From positions 2,001,501-2,065,500 of the forward strand of contig AP017991.1 of assembly GCA_003609755.1 (NCBI GenBank): a stretch of 64,000 nucleotides of DNA, written 5' to 3'. A program made the position numbers and the translations under genes. Source of the stretch: Planktothrix agardhii NIES-204 (GTDB lineage: Bacteria; Cyanobacteriota; Cyanobacteriia; Cyanobacteriales; Microcoleaceae). The notes beneath the pieces were generated by a model. It was not told the origin of the DNA. It saw only the letters and a list, made by a program, of their open reading frames with translations, and made no database searches. Shown here in pieces: positions 45,079-55,222 of the stretch (position 1 is its first letter; each line of letters opens with the position of its first letter).

Positions 45079-45121
45079 TTAATTAACAATCTAAGCAGTG
45101 ATTAGACATCTAGGTGAAACC

Positions 45122-46504
45122 CTAGTCTAAATCAGGCATAGAAAGTACAGCTTCCGATTTCCGGTCAATGCCTTTCTCGAAGCCAGCCACCGCAGCCCGG
45201 GCGCGACCGGCGTGCCAGAGGTGACCAATCAAGAAGAAGAAACCCACGATGAAGTGGAAACCAGCCAACCAAGCCCGGGGGTTAACATAGTTAAACCCTT
45301 GAGCTTCGGTAATAATCCCACCCACGGAGTTAATCGAACCGTTAGGGGCGTGGGTCATGTACTCAGAAGCCCGACGAATTTGCCAAGGTTGGATATCGTT
45401 TTTCAGCTTGTTGAGGTCAAGACCATTAGGCCCACGCAGAGGCTCTAACCAAGGGCCACGGAAATCCCAGAAGCGCATGGTTTCACCACCAAAGATGATT
45501 TCCCCAGTCGGAGAACGCATCAGGTATTTACCCAGACCTGTCGGGCCTTGGGCCGAACCAATATTCGCACCCAGTTTTTGGTCACGGACTAAGAACACAA
45601 AGGACTGAGACTGAGAAGATTCAGCGTTTGTGGGGCCGTAGAACTCACTGGGATAAGCGGTATTATTAAACCAAACATAGGAAGCAGCGATAAAGCCCAT
45701 CAAAGACAGAGCGCCTAAACTGTAAGACAGATAAGCCTCTCCAGACCAGATGAAAGCCCGACGCGCCCAGCCAAAGGGTTTGGTTAGGATGTGCCAGATA
45801 CCACCGGAAATGCAGATCAGACCAATCCAGATGTGACCGCCGATGATGTCTTCCATGTTGTCAACACCGATGATCCAGCCTTCTCCCCCAAACGGAGCTT
45901 TAACTAAATAGCCAAAGATCGCGGCCGGGTTCAAAGTCGGATTGGCAATCACACGGACATCGCCACCACCTGGGGCCCAAGTGTCATAGACACCCCCAAA
46001 GAACATGGCTTTGAACACTAACAGGAAAGCCCCCAGACCCAATATAATCAGGTGATACCCGATAATATTGGTCATTTGGTTTTTGTCTTTCCAGTCATAA
46101 CCAAAGAAAGAAGAATATTCTTCTAAAATTTCAGGGCCACGGACGGCATGATAAATACCGCCTAAACCCAAAACCGCAGAGGAAATTAAGTGCAGAACCC
46201 CAATCACGAAGTAGGGGAAGATATCAATCACTTCACCACCAGGGCCCACACCCCAACCGAGGGTAGCCATGTGGGGGATCAGGATCAAACCCTGTTCATA
46301 CATGGGCTTTTCGGGAACGAAGTGAGCCACTTCAAACAGTGTCATCGCCCCAGCCCAGAACACGATCAAACCAGCGTGAGCAACGTGAGCGCCCAGCAAC
46401 TTACCAGACAAATTAATCAAACGGGCATTACCTGACCACCAGGCGAATCCAGTGGATTCTAGGTCACGGCCGCCGACATAAGAAGTATTAGAGAGCGTTA
46501 CCAC
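45122..46504 (-). CDS. psbC: Photosystem II CP43 chlorophyll-binding protein
   Basis: The product is 460 residues from the GTG start of [14 protein letters not shown], the usual psbC start, overlapping psbD by 17 bp. A 26-codon upstream extension is unlike CP43. Six helices carry His ligands for chlorophyll. The large lumenal loop has [13 protein letters not shown] and the Mn-cluster segment [14 protein letters not shown] with its conserved Arg and Glu. CP43 is an inner antenna and contributes to the oxygen-evolving site. It is translated in tandem with D2. Confidence 0.98.
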   Translation of the reverse strand: MVTLSNTSYVGGRDLESTGFAWWSGNARLINLSGKLLGAHVAHAGLIVFWAGAMTLFEVAHFVPEKPMYEQGLILIPHMATLGWGVGPGGEVIDIFPYFVIGVLHLISSAVLGLGGIYHAVRGPEILEEYSSFFGYDWKDKNQMTNIIGYHLIILGLGAFLLVFKAMFFGGVYDTWAPGGGDVRVIANPTLNPAAIFGYLVKAPFGGEGWIIGVDNMEDIIGGHIWIGLICISGGIWHILTKPFGWARRAFIWSGEAYLSYSLGALSLMGFIAASYVWFNNTAYPSEFYGPTNAESSQSQSFVFLVRDQKLGANIGSAQGPTGLGKYLMRSPTGEIIFGGETMRFWDFRGPWLEPLRGPNGLDLNKLKNDIQPWQIRRASEYMTHAPNGSINSVGGIITEAQGFNYVNPRAWLAGFHFIVGFFFLIGHLWHAGRARAAVAGFEKGIDRKSEAVLSMPDLD

Positions 46505-47546
46505 GCGGTAATACCTCCTCAGGGAAAATAAAGTTTTCGTGGGGTTGATCCGCAGGAGCCATCCAAGCCCGCAGACCTTCATTTAACAGAATGTTCTTAG
46601 TATAGAACGTTTCAAATTCAGGATCTTCGGCCGCCCGTAACTCTTGGGAAACGAAATCATAAGCCCGTAGGTTCAGAGCTAAACCAACAATGCCGATAGA
46701 ACTCATCCACAGACCCGTGACCGGCACGAATAACATGAAAAAGTGTAACCAACGTTTGTTAGAAAAAGCAATCCCGAAAATTTGTGACCAAAAACGGTTG
46801 GCGGTCACCATCGAATAGGTTTCTTCAGCTTGAGTCGGTTCAAAAGCCCGGAAAGTATTGGCTGTATCTCCATCTTCAAACAGAGTATTTTCCACCGTCG
46901 CTCCGTGAATAGCGCACAATAGCGCACCACCCAAAATTCCCGCCACTCCCATCATGTGGAAGGGGTTCAGCGTCCAGTTATGGAAGCCTTGTAGGAACAG
47001 AATAAACCGGAAGATTCCGGCTACCCCAAAGCTAGGGCCAAAAAACCAACTGGACTGACCCAAGGGGTACATCAGAAATACACTGACAAATACCGCAATT
47101 GGGCCAGTAAAGGCGATCGCATTATAGGGACGAATGCCGACTAAACGAGCAATTTCCAACTGACGCAGACAAAAGCCGATCAGCGCGAAAGCACCGTGCA
47201 GAGCCACAAAAGCCCATAAACCGCCCAGTTGACACCAACGGGTGAAGTCCCACTGAGCTTCCGGCCCCCAGAGGAACAGTAAGGAATGTCCTAAACTGTT
47301 AGCGGGACTACTGACGGCGGCTGTTATAAAGTTGCAGCCTTCTAAATAAGAGCTTGCTAAACCGTGGGTGTACCAGGAAGTTACAAAGGTTGTTCCGGTT
47401 AACCAGCCACCGAGGGCTAGATAAGCGCAGGGGAACAATAGAACTCCTGACCAACCCACGAAGACAAAGCGATCGCGTTTGAGCCAGTCGTCGAGGACGT
47501 CAAAGACGCCTCTTTCAACCTGCGGCCTTTCGACTGCTATAGTCAT
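46488..47546 (-). CDS. psbD: Photosystem II D2 reaction-centre protein
   Basis: The 352-residue product from [20 protein letters not shown] has the D2 landmarks: [57 protein letters not shown] (His ligand for chlorophyll and iron) and the C-terminal [12 protein letters not shown]. An open 21-codon extension upstream is not part of D2. It is the first gene of psbD-psbC, encoding the quinone QA-binding half of the photosystem II core. Confidence 0.98.
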   Translation of the reverse strand: MTIAVERPQVERGVFDVLDDWLKRDRFVFVGWSGVLLFPCAYLALGGWLTGTTFVTSWYTHGLASSYLEGCNFITAAVSSPANSLGHSLLFLWGPEAQWDFTRWCQLGGLWAFVALHGAFALIGFCLRQLEIARLVGIRPYNAIAFTGPIAVFVSVFLMYPLGQSSWFFGPSFGVAGIFRFILFLQGFHNWTLNPFHMMGVAGILGGALLCAIHGATVENTLFEDGDTANTFRAFEPTQAEETYSMVTANRFWSQIFGIAFSNKRWLHFFMLFVPVTGLWMSSIGIVGLALNLRAYDFVSQELRAAEDPEFETFYTKNILLNEGLRAWMAPADQPHENFIFPEEVLPRGNAL

Positions 47547-47890
47547 TTGGTGAACGATCCTCTTGGGTTTATCAAAAACATTATCCTTTGTGAAGTACCC
47601 AGCAATCAATCGGAATCTCGATTTTTGTTTGGGCTAACCTTCTCAGTTGCTTAACCTTTTGTGGGAATACTTCCGAACGGAGTTCGGAGGAAGGTCTGAC
47701 AAAGCAGTTTCTATCCCTTGCGGTATAAACTGTTCAGCAATTGGTCGGATGCTTATAGCTTACCACTTTTTCCCTCGTCTAATCGGGGGGACATTTAGCG
47801 GTAGACTCTTAAGCAAGTTAACATAACTATATATTACAGTTAACAATTTTTGCAAAGGTGTTGACTGTAAAAATTCACATTCTTACTTTC
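47547..47890. other. Divergent spacer between psbD and ycf4
   Basis: A 344-bp non-coding stretch carrying the divergent psbD and ycf4 promoters. A strong hairpin (CCGAAC-GGA-GTTCGG, 47673-47687) lies about 130 bp before psbD and would fall in its leader or promoter. No known riboswitch or RNA gene was recognised. Confidence 0.5.
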
Positions 47891-48457
47891 ATGAGTACCC
47901 AAACAAAGACTACAACGAATCAAATTCTTTCTAAGAAAGTTACGGGCTCCCGTCGCTTCAGCAACTACTGGTGGGCCAGTGTGATCACTATTGGGGGTAC
48001 GGGTTTCCTTTTATCCGGTATTTCTAGCTATTTGAAAATTAATCTTTTACCCTTCGCCGATCCAACTCAACTGATCTTTATCCCCCAAGGCATTGTCATG
48101 GGTTTATATGGAGCCGCTGCTTTATTACTGGCTTTGTATTTATGGTTAGTGATTTTCTGGGATTTAGGCGGGGGATACAATGAATTTAACCGGGATACGG
48201 GAAAAGTAAGTATTTTCCGATGGGGGTTTCCTGGAAAAAACCGCAAGGTGGAGTTCAGTAGCAACCTGAATGATATTCAATCCATTCGTGTTGATATCAA
48301 GGATGGAATTAACCCCCGTCGAGCTTTGTACCTAAAACTCAAAGACCGTCGGCAAATTCCCTTAACCCGTGTGGGCCAACCCCTACCTCTGTCTGATGTG
48401 GAAAACCAAGGGGCAGAATTAGCTAAGTTTTTACAAGTCCCCTTAGAAGGACTTTAG
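47891..48457 (+). CDS. ycf4: Photosystem I assembly protein Ycf4
   Basis: The product of 188 residues has [20 protein letters not shown], two helices and the closing block [20 protein letters not shown], the Ycf4 signature. It assists assembly of photosystem I in the thylakoid membrane. The start is the ATG of MSTQTKTT; 11 upstream codons remain open but lack similarity. The following gene starts about 30 bp downstream. Confidence 0.93.
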   Translation: MSTQTKTTTNQILSKKVTGSRRFSNYWWASVITIGGTGFLLSGISSYLKINLLPFADPTQLIFIPQGIVMGLYGAAALLLALYLWLVIFWDLGGGYNEFNRDTGKVSIFRWGFPGKNRKVEFSSNLNDIQSIRVDIKDGINPRRALYLKLKDRRQIPLTRVGQPLPLSDVENQGAELAKFLQVPLEGL

Positions 48458-48489
48458 AACCTCCGACCGCAAAAACATTGAAACCTAAG

Positions 48490-49248
48490 ATGAAGAAACT
48501 CAACACACAGCAATGGTTTTTACCTTTTTTGCTGATTTGTGTATTAATTGTTGGGGGCTGTGCTTCTAATACAACCTCCACCGAAATCCAGAATAACAAT
48601 TCTGCTGATAGTCAATCTGCTACACCTATTTCCCAAAATCCGACTCAACCGATGACAAATTTACCTCAATTAAACGGAAAAGCTACGGTAGTAATGACGG
48701 TCAACGGATCGCCGATTACGATTGAAGTGGATGGAACTAATGCCCCGGTTACGGCTGGAAACTTTGTTGATCTGGTCAATAAAGGAGTTTATGACGGTCT
48801 AGCTTTTCATCGGGTTGTCCGTGAGCCTGATCCCTTCGTGGTTCAAGGGGGGGATCCTCAAAGTAAAGATCCTAACTTTCCCAGCGCTAGATTAGGTACT
48901 GGGGGATTTATTGATCCGGCTACTTCTAAAGAACGCATGATCCCCTTAGAAATTAAGCCCAAAGGTGCGGAACAGCCGATTTATAGTAAAACCTTAGAAA
49001 TTGCTCGGATCACCGCAGCACCCGTTTTATCCCACCATCGCGGCGCGGTAGCTATGGCCCGTTCTCAATTTCCCGATTCGGCTTCTTCTCAGTTCTATTT
49101 TTCTTTAGCGGAATTGCCTTTTCTGGATGGGAGTTATGCGGTTTTTGGGAATGTTACCGATGGGATGAATGTTGTGGATAAGATTCAACAAGGCGATCGC
49201 ATTGACTCGGCAAAAGTCACCCAAGGGTTAGAAAATCTGAAAAATTAA
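48490..49248 (+). CDS. Cyclophilin-type peptidyl-prolyl isomerase, lipoprotein
   Basis: The N-terminus LPFLLICVLIVGGCASNT is a lipoprotein signal with the acylated Cys at about residue 24. A low-complexity linker leads to a cyclophilin domain: APVTAGNFVDLVNKGVYDGL, AFHRVV, FVVQGGDPQ, and SSQFYFSLAELPFLDGSYAV. The enzyme catalyses proline isomerisation in protein folding and is predicted on the periplasmic or lumenal side of a membrane. It may be co-transcribed with ycf4. Confidence 0.92.
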   Translation: MKKLNTQQWFLPFLLICVLIVGGCASNTTSTEIQNNNSADSQSATPISQNPTQPMTNLPQLNGKATVVMTVNGSPITIEVDGTNAPVTAGNFVDLVNKGVYDGLAFHRVVREPDPFVVQGGDPQSKDPNFPSARLGTGGFIDPATSKERMIPLEIKPKGAEQPIYSKTLEIARITAAPVLSHHRGAVAMARSQFPDSASSQFYFSLAELPFLDGSYAVFGNVTDGMNVVDKIQQGDRIDSAKVTQGLENLKN

Positions 49249-49398
49249 TCAACTCTTAAAAAATGTCAACACGAATCCCCGATTTATGGCATAGAGATTA
49301 AGTCCCTGTAGGGGTGGGTTCACCGAGATTAATCGGATTTGACAGATCATCTTGATCAACCCGCCCTGACCGCTATCCTGGCTGAGTCTTAACAAAGA

Positions 49399-50556
49399 AT
49401 GCAAGTTGTTGTTACTGGTATTGGTTTAATCTCGGCATTAGGAAATTTGGAAATAACCTGGAAACAATTGTTATCGGGTCAGTCAGGAATATTACCCCAT
49501 CAACCTTTCGGTGAACTTCCTACAAAACCCCTGGCTTTAATTCATAGTATCCCGTCTGATCCTACGGAATTATTAGAAACTGCGATCGCCGATGCCTTAA
49601 TTATGGCTAATTTAACTCCACCTTTATTAGATTGTGGTGTTGTAATTGGTTCTAGTCGGGGATATCAAGGAAAATTAGAACAATTAGCAAGATTTTACCC
49701 CCCCTACCCCTCCTTACTGCGGGGGGGAGAAGATACGGGAATTAGTTTAAGCAAATTTGTAGAATATTTACCTTTTAATATTGCTTTAAATGCAGCTAAA
49801 AAAATAGGTTCTACGGGAATTATTTTATCACCGATGGCGGCTTGTTCTACAGGAATTTGGGCGATCGCTCAAGGATTTGAACTGATTAAAACCCAACAGT
49901 GTCAGCGTGTAATAGTGGGAGCAGTGGAAGCACCCATTACTCCTTTAACCTTAGCAGGATTTGAACAAATGGGAGCCTTAGCCAACACAGGTTGCTATCC
50001 CTTTGATCGAGATCGAGAAGGGTTTGTTTTAGGGGAAGGGGCGACTATTTTAATCTTAGAATCAGAAGATCTAGCGCAACAGCGAAATGCTCAAATTTAT
50101 GGGAAAATATTAGGATTTGGATTGACAGCAGATGCTTGTTATGGTAATAAACCTGATAGAGTTGGAAAAAGTGCGATCGCCGCGATTCAAACCTGTTTAA
50201 AAAATAGTAATTTATCATCTGATGAAATTGATTATATTCATACCCATGGAACCGCTACAAAATTAAATGATGACCATGAAGTTCAATTAATTAAACAATT
50301 ATTTCCCCAAGGTGTTTCTGTTAGTTCAACAAAAGGCGCAACCGGACACACATTAGGGGCGTCAGGAGCATTAGGAGTGGCGTTTTGTTTAATGGCATTA
50401 AAGGATCAACTTCTACCCCCCTGTGTGGGTTTAAAAACACCAGAATTTGATTTTGATTTTGTTACCTCTGTTCGTTCTATGGTTATCAAAAATACTTTGT
50501 GTTTTAGTTTTGGATTTGGAGGACAAAATGCTATTATTGCAATTGGTAAAGCCTAA
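49399..50556 (+). CDS. Beta-ketoacyl-ACP synthase (KAS II-like paralogue)
   Basis: A thiolase-fold condensing enzyme with the nucleophile in MAACSTGIWAIA, FDRDREGFVLGEGA, first His in IDYIHTHGTATKLND and second His in SVSSTKGATGHTLGASG; the catalytic triad is intact. At 385 residues it is shorter than housekeeping FabF. A Pro-rich insert RFYPPYPSLLRGGED (about residue 98) is encoded by a C-run/G-run hairpin resembling the intergenic C/G palindromes. It is probably a secondary KAS; substrate unknown. Confidence 0.87.
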   Translation: MQVVVTGIGLISALGNLEITWKQLLSGQSGILPHQPFGELPTKPLALIHSIPSDPTELLETAIADALIMANLTPPLLDCGVVIGSSRGYQGKLEQLARFYPPYPSLLRGGEDTGISLSKFVEYLPFNIALNAAKKIGSTGIILSPMAACSTGIWAIAQGFELIKTQQCQRVIVGAVEAPITPLTLAGFEQMGALANTGCYPFDRDREGFVLGEGATILILESEDLAQQRNAQIYGKILGFGLTADACYGNKPDRVGKSAIAAIQTCLKNSNLSSDEIDYIHTHGTATKLNDDHEVQLIKQLFPQGVSVSSTKGATGHTLGASGALGVAFCLMALKDQLLPPCVGLKTPEFDFDFVTSVRSMVIKNTLCFSFGFGGQNAIIAIGKA

Positions 50557-50557
50557 T

Positions 50558-50579
50558 CGTTGTTGCGCTTAAGCGCAAT
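50558..50579. repeat. Half-copy of the GTTGTTGCGCTT repeat
   Basis: CGTTGTTGCGCTTAAGCGCAA immediately after the KAS stop matches one arm of the inverted repeat at 29031-29102 and is itself partly palindromic (TTGCGCTTAAGCGCAA). Confidence 0.7.
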
Positions 50580-50642
50580 CTTTACAAAGGCTCTCATCCC
50601 AACAACATAATAGTAATTACTCAATACTAATCAAAATAAATA

Positions 50643-51776
50643 ATGCCATTAACTGAACGTTTATCTAAAATTAAATGGGAGCATATTCCCTCAACTCTGT
50701 CTTTATTTTCGGGATGTGGAGGGATGGATTTACCTTTGCATAAAGCTGGATTTAAAGTGGTTTGGGCGATTGATGCTAATAGAGATGCTTGTCAAACTTT
50801 TCGCCGAAATATTGGGGATGTAATTGTTAATAATCAAATTGAAAATATTAATATTGCTGAAGTTCCTGATGCGGATTTAATTACGGGCGGTTTTCCTTGT
50901 CAAGATTTTTCAATGATTTGGAAACGTCCAGGGTTAGAAGGAGAACGGGGAAATTTATATACTTATTTTCTTAAATTTGTTCAAGATAAAAAACCGAAAG
51001 CGTTTATTGCTGAAAATGTTAAAGGGTTATTAAGTGCTAATAATTATCAAGCAATTGAACAGATTATTTCTGATTTTGAGAATATTGAAACCGGATATTT
51101 AGTTAAACCCAAACTCTATAATTTTGCCGATTATGGGGTTCCTCAATTTCGAGAACGGGTATTATTAGTAGGAATTAGAAAAGATACGGGATTTAATTTT
51201 ATTCATCCTGAACCGGAATATGGGTTAAATCGAAAATATCCCTATCGGACTGCATCGGACGCATTAGCAGGAGTCGAAAATATTTCCAATAATAATGAAC
51301 ATCAAAAAATCCAACCGAGAACTATTGAAATTTTAAAACGGATTAAACCCGGTGGCAATTTTACCGATATTCCTAAAGATAGCGAATATTATGTTAAAGG
51401 CATGATTAGTCATGTTTATCGGCGTTTACACCCTAACCAACCTTCAACTACTATTATCGCAGGAGGCGGTGGGGGAACTTGGGGATATCATTACGATGAA
51501 CCCAGAGCATTAACCAATCGGGAACGCGCTCGGTTACAATCTTTTCCAGATGATTTTATCTTTGAAGGATCATTTACAGAAATTCGTCGCCAAATTGGAA
51601 ATGCAGTTCCTCCTGATGGGATTGTAGCGTTAATTGAAGGGTTAATTCCTTTATTTACAGGGAAATATCAGAGTGTTGATTTATATGAGTTAAGTGAAAA
51701 TTTACAAAAATTATCAATTAAAGAACGATTGAAATTAGCGAATCAAGAAAACCGTGAATTAGTATCACTCCGGTAG
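50643..51776 (+). CDS. C5-cytosine DNA methyltransferase, orphan
   Basis: Motif I is LSLFSGCGGMDLPL, motif IV carries the catalytic Cys in GGFPCQDFS, motif VI is ENVKGL, motif VIII is RERVLLVGIR, motif IX is RALTNRERARLQSFP and motif X is IGNAVPPDG. The target-recognition region (residues about 195-290) is compact. The product of 377 residues is full length. No restriction endonuclease is next to it; a DUF29 gene is convergent with a 12-bp overlap. The recognised sequence is unknown. Confidence 0.93.
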   Translation: MPLTERLSKIKWEHIPSTLSLFSGCGGMDLPLHKAGFKVVWAIDANRDACQTFRRNIGDVIVNNQIENINIAEVPDADLITGGFPCQDFSMIWKRPGLEGERGNLYTYFLKFVQDKKPKAFIAENVKGLLSANNYQAIEQIISDFENIETGYLVKPKLYNFADYGVPQFRERVLLVGIRKDTGFNFIHPEPEYGLNRKYPYRTASDALAGVENISNNNEHQKIQPRTIEILKRIKPGGNFTDIPKDSEYYVKGMISHVYRRLHPNQPSTTIIAGGGGGTWGYHYDEPRALTNRERARLQSFPDDFIFEGSFTEIRRQIGNAVPPDGIVALIEGLIPLFTGKYQSVDLYELSENLQKLSIKERLKLANQENRELVSLR

Positions 51777-52232
51777 ATAATCAGGGTTTAAGGTGTCCTC
51801 TTGAGAAAACGGTGATTCTACAGGAAAAGTATTAATTGATAATCCCGTTTCATCCGCAGCTAATTCTCTGGCATCCTGATAACATTCTTGAAAAACTTCA
51901 AGAAAATATCGCTTTAAACTCGGACTATTTTTAAAATCATTTCGTAATCTTTTTCGATGTTCTCGAATAGTAAATAGCCAACTGTTGGTTCGTTTCTCAG
52001 ATTGATACTTATATTTTAATAGGTGCATTAATAAAATTCTGAGATTACTCTCAATTGCTGATTTTTCACTTCTTCCCATAGCTTCTAATTCTTCAATTAA
52101 ATTAACCATATCAACTTCAGGTAACTTTCCATGTTGTAACTGATGAATAGTATTCATTAACCACAAATGATAATCTTCTTCATATAAATCAGAAGTTTGT
52201 TTAGATTCTGTGATAGAAAGTTGGGTTGTCAT
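51765..52232 (-). CDS. DUF29 domain protein
   Basis: The product of 155 residues has LYEEDYHLWLMNTIHQLQHG, then VNLIEELEAMGRSEKSAIES and LHLLKYKYQ, the DUF29 pattern of small helical proteins that are abundant in cyanobacteria. The function is unknown. It starts with ATG and is monocistronic. The downstream part is well conserved in layout. Confidence 0.9.
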   Translation of the reverse strand: MTTQLSITESKQTSDLYEEDYHLWLMNTIHQLQHGKLPEVDMVNLIEELEAMGRSEKSAIESNLRILLMHLLKYKYQSEKRTNSWLFTIREHRKRLRNDFKNSPSLKRYFLEVFQECYQDARELAADETGLSINTFPVESPFSQEDTLNPDYLPE

Positions 52233-52400
52233 GGGATATCCTACACTCAGTTAATTTTAATTATATAATAGGGAACAGGCAACAGGCAACAGGGAACAGA
52301 AAGAATATACCAGTCTATGTTCTAACCTTGGAATTCATATATAAAAAATAGGTTAGATTTTGTTTTCTTAACCCAACCTACCTTAATTTTGATGATCAAT

Positions 52401-52922
52401 TTAGAATGTGAGATCGAGTTTACTGTGGTTACGATAACACCAGCCTAAAATAATCCCTAAAACGGATAATTTAATCATTTCTAGGGTAAAATAACTTAAG
52501 TGCAGTTGGTTCATGCCCTCGGGAATTGTATTGAATCCATTAAATAGATTTAAGTTAATTCCTAATGCACTCATTTGAGGGGTAAGAATATAGGTATAAA
52601 CCATGGCAATGGCAAACAGAAATAGCGATAATCCAGTGATTGTCCGTAGGCGACTACTGAATTTTTCAGGAAGGTTCATCGCTAAAGCAATTAAACCCGT
52701 TAAACCAACCGCCGCACAAACTAATTCAATCCGGTTAAAGACTGAAAAAATTAGAGTTCCCGCCGAAGTAAATCCGGTTTCTTCCATCATGCCAGAAATA
52801 TACATCGTCGGCATAATTACAAAGTCAAGAATCAAACTTCCCGCCATCCATAATCCGAGAGTGGCTAACACCAGTGTCAGCCAGCGTGTGGGATGATATT
52901 CTGCTTTAGAGATAGTAGCCAT
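52401..52922 (-). CDS. Membrane protein with four helices (DUF4149-like)
   Basis: From ATG (MATISKAEYHPTRWLTLVL) the product has 173 residues and four helices: TLVLATLGLWMAGSLILDFV, FNRIELVCAAVGLTGLIALA, ITGLSLFLFAIAMVYTYIL and the C-terminal YFTLEMIKLSVLGIILGWCY. The layout is DUF4149-like but the family call is tentative. An extra 22 upstream codons are open without similarity. The function is unknown. Confidence 0.75.
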   Translation of the reverse strand: MATISKAEYHPTRWLTLVLATLGLWMAGSLILDFVIMPTMYISGMMEETGFTSAGTLIFSVFNRIELVCAAVGLTGLIALAMNLPEKFSSRLRTITGLSLFLFAIAMVYTYILTPQMSALGINLNLFNGFNTIPEGMNQLHLSYFTLEMIKLSVLGIILGWCYRNHSKLDLTF

Positions 52923-53234
52923 AGTAATGATTACCTTGTATGAATAATAATTGCTGTCTTCACTTTTTATAATAGCGAATATTTTCACAATAGAATGTGA
53001 AGTATTTTGTATAACAAAACTTTACAAAAAAATATAAATCTTTAAGTCTTGGTTCTTAAACAGGATAAAAGCTGAGTTTTGAAATCTTTTTTTAGACAGC
53101 CTAAATTTTCCGATAAAATACGGTTTCTTAATTGTAAAAATTGTTACTTGCGGAGGGGATAGTAATATGGTATGAATTTTTGCTAAAATTAACCCAGATA
53201 TAATCAACACTAAGAAAAAGGATAAATAATTAAA
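52923..53234. other. AT-rich spacer before queC
   Basis: A 312-bp AT-rich stretch between divergent genes. It must hold the queC promoter. I looked for a preQ1-type leader before queC and saw no convincing one, and no other structured element. Confidence 0.4.
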
Positions 53235-53921
53235 GTGAAAGCAGTTATTTTATTGTCCGGTGGCTTAGATTCTTCGACGGTTTTATACCAAGCAAAAGCA
53301 GATGGTTGTGAATGTTATGCCATTTCTTTTGATTATCAACAGCGACACAGTAAGGAACTCGAATCAGCGCGAAAAATTGCCGAATTTGCCGGAGTTGTCG
53401 AACATCAAGTCGTAACTTTTGATTTGAGTCTATGGGGGGGGTCTGCCTTAACCGATAATCGCCTCGATTTACCCCAGGATAGATCTACAGAAATAATGGC
53501 TGGAAGTATTCCAATTACTTATGTTCCGGCTCGGAATACTATCTTTTTAAGTTTTGCTTTAGCCTATGCAGAAGCGATCGCCGCCCGGAAAGTTTATATT
53601 GGTGTTAATGCGTTAGATTATTCGGGTTATCCCGATTGTCGTCCCGATTATATTCAAGCCATAGAAGAAGTCTTTAGATTAGGAACAAAACAAGGTCGAG
53701 AAGGTGATCCGATTACGATTGAATCTCCACTGATTCATTTAGCAAAAACAGAAATTATCAAATTAGGAAATCGCTTAGGGGTTCCCTGGGAATTTACTTG
53801 GTCTTGTTATGCCGGAGAGGAAAAAGCCTGTGGTGTTTGTGATTCCTGTCGTTTACGATTAGCCGCCTTTGCTGAACTAGAATTAATAGATCCGATTGCT
53901 TATATAGCAGGGAATAGGTAA
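53235..53921 (+). CDS. queC: 7-cyano-7-deazaguanine synthase
   Basis: QueC makes preQ0, the precursor of queuosine and archaeosine-type modified bases. The PP-loop ATP site is AVILLSGGLDSSTVLYQA. The C-terminal zinc Cys residues are in CYAGEEKACGVCDSCRLR. The product has 228 residues. The likely start is GTG. The stop is followed by repeats and a large palindrome. Confidence 0.95.
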   Translation: MKAVILLSGGLDSSTVLYQAKADGCECYAISFDYQQRHSKELESARKIAEFAGVVEHQVVTFDLSLWGGSALTDNRLDLPQDRSTEIMAGSIPITYVPARNTIFLSFALAYAEAIAARKVYIGVNALDYSGYPDCRPDYIQAIEEVFRLGTKQGREGDPITIESPLIHLAKTEIIKLGNRLGVPWEFTWSCYAGEEKACGVCDSCRLRLAAFAELELIDPIAYIAGNR

Positions 53922-53986
53922 TGGGTAATAGGTAATTACGAATTACGACTGATATCAAATAACGAGAAGTATTACTCCTGTTCCCT

Positions 53987-54024
53987 CCCCCCCTAGCCCC
54001 CCGTGCACGGGGGGCTAGGGGGGG
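53987..54024. repeat. 38-bp perfect C/G palindrome
   Basis: Seven C, TAG, six C, GTGCAC, six G, CTA, seven G: a perfect palindrome between convergent queC and the asparaginase gene. It could act as a bidirectional transcription stop, or be a mobile palindromic repeat. The centre is an ApaLI-type site (GTGCAC). Confidence 0.9.
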
Positions 54025-54071
54025 CTGTTCCGGTGTTCCCTGCTATACTTTCTTCCTTATGGTTGGTGCAG

Positions 54072-55004
54072 TTAAATGTGATCTGAAAAGACCTGAGTTC
54101 CTTTATCAGCTTCTAAACTATCTCCTTTATTTTGGCCGTCGTGGAAGGCGCAAAGAATCACATCACAGGTTTTTCCCCAGGCGAGTGCCCCAGTTCGATC
54201 AATTCCAATTGCTCCAAAATCCCGTTGATGTTCGTGGGCTTCGGTGAAGGATTTTTTAAAGGCGGTCTGTAAAGACTGACCATCGGTGACTCGGATCACA
54301 ATTTTAGCCGCCAAACACTCATCGAGAATATCTTCCCCAATGCCCGTACAACTGACTCCAGCTTGATCTGTAGCATAATTTCCGGCTGGTGTGGCGGAGT
54401 CACTCACCCGGCCAATGCGCTCAAATCCCTTACCCCCGGTGGATGTCCCGGCGACTAATTGACCCTTTTGATCTAAGGCCACAACCCCGATGGTTCCGGT
54501 GCCTGCGGGTTCAGAAACCACATTCGCCATGCTGCGTCTAAAATTGTCCTTACGGTCTTCGAGCCATTCCTGTAAACGTTGGTCGGTGAGGGGATTATAT
54601 GGGGGTAATTGCAGTTCCCGGGCTAATTCGGCGGCCCCATAATCGGATAAAACGTGATCGGAGGCGTCTTGTAAAACCACAGCTAAATCTATAGGATTTT
54701 TCACCCGTGAAACGTTAATCACTCCACTAAAACGCTGTAAAGTTCCATCCATTAAGGCGGCACTCATGCGGATTTGGCCATCGGATTGCAGTACCGAACC
54801 TGTACCCGCATTAAACCGAGGATCGTTTTCTAGGAGTTGACAGCCAAGCACTACGGCTTCTTTAGCGCTCGCTCCCCGGAGGAGTAGGGGGTAAACTTGA
54901 TCAATGACTCGATAAAGGGATTTGCGTACAGTTTCTAATCCTCCTTTGCTTTGGAGAGAACTACCAGCACCGCCATGAATAATTAGTTTGGGTTGAACGG
55001 CCAT
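54072..55004 (-). CDS. Isoaspartyl peptidase/L-asparaginase (plant type)
   Basis: This Ntn-hydrolase is made as a precursor that cleaves itself before the Thr in EPAGTGTIGVVALD; that Thr (about residue 173) becomes the nucleophile of the beta chain. Other motifs are LIIHGGAGS, RFNAGTGSVLQSDG, AALMDGTLQRFSGV and AGTSTGGKGFERIGRVSDSA. It hydrolyses asparagine and isoaspartyl dipeptides. The length of 310 residues fits. A small DUF2256 gene lies just upstream on the same strand. Confidence 0.92.
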   Translation of the reverse strand: MAVQPKLIIHGGAGSSLQSKGGLETVRKSLYRVIDQVYPLLLRGASAKEAVVLGCQLLENDPRFNAGTGSVLQSDGQIRMSAALMDGTLQRFSGVINVSRVKNPIDLAVVLQDASDHVLSDYGAAELARELQLPPYNPLTDQRLQEWLEDRKDNFRRSMANVVSEPAGTGTIGVVALDQKGQLVAGTSTGGKGFERIGRVSDSATPAGNYATDQAGVSCTGIGEDILDECLAAKIVIRVTDGQSLQTAFKKSFTEAHEHQRDFGAIGIDRTGALAWGKTCDVILCAFHDGQNKGDSLEADKGTQVFSDHI

Positions 55005-55028
55005 GAATGTATTGATAAGGGATAATTT

Positions 55029-55175
55029 TTAAGCAGAACGGCGACGACGACAACGTTCGGAACAATATTTGACTTCTTCCCAACAGTCGGCCCATTTTTT
55101 TCGCCAGGTGAAGGGGCGATCGCAAACGGGACAAGTCTTCGTCGGTAAGTCGGACTTAGATCGCTGGCGTGCCAT
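55029..55175 (-). CDS. DUF2256 small zinc-ribbon-like protein
   Basis: A 48-residue frame, [46 protein letters not shown]. The two CxxC pairs (CPVC and CSERC) and the PFxWRKKW-W core are the DUF2256 signature. It lies 24 bp upstream of the asparaginase start. A nucleic-acid or metal role is likely from the basic, Cys-rich content; function is unknown. Confidence 0.85.
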   Translation of the reverse strand: MARQRSKSDLPTKTCPVCDRPFTWRKKWADCWEEVKYCSERCRRRRSA

Positions 55176-55222
55176 GCTAAGTTATTGAAGTCGCTTTAAT
55201 CAGGGATGATTATATCATTTCC

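Noticed and set aside
50643-51776. C5 methyltransferase as partner of the ApaLI-like remnant
   Set aside because: It lies 46 kb away, and the remnant already has an adjacent methyltransferase.
52923-53234. Possible preQ1 riboswitch before queC
   Set aside because: No stem with the expected loop and A-rich tail pseudoknot was found in the spacer.
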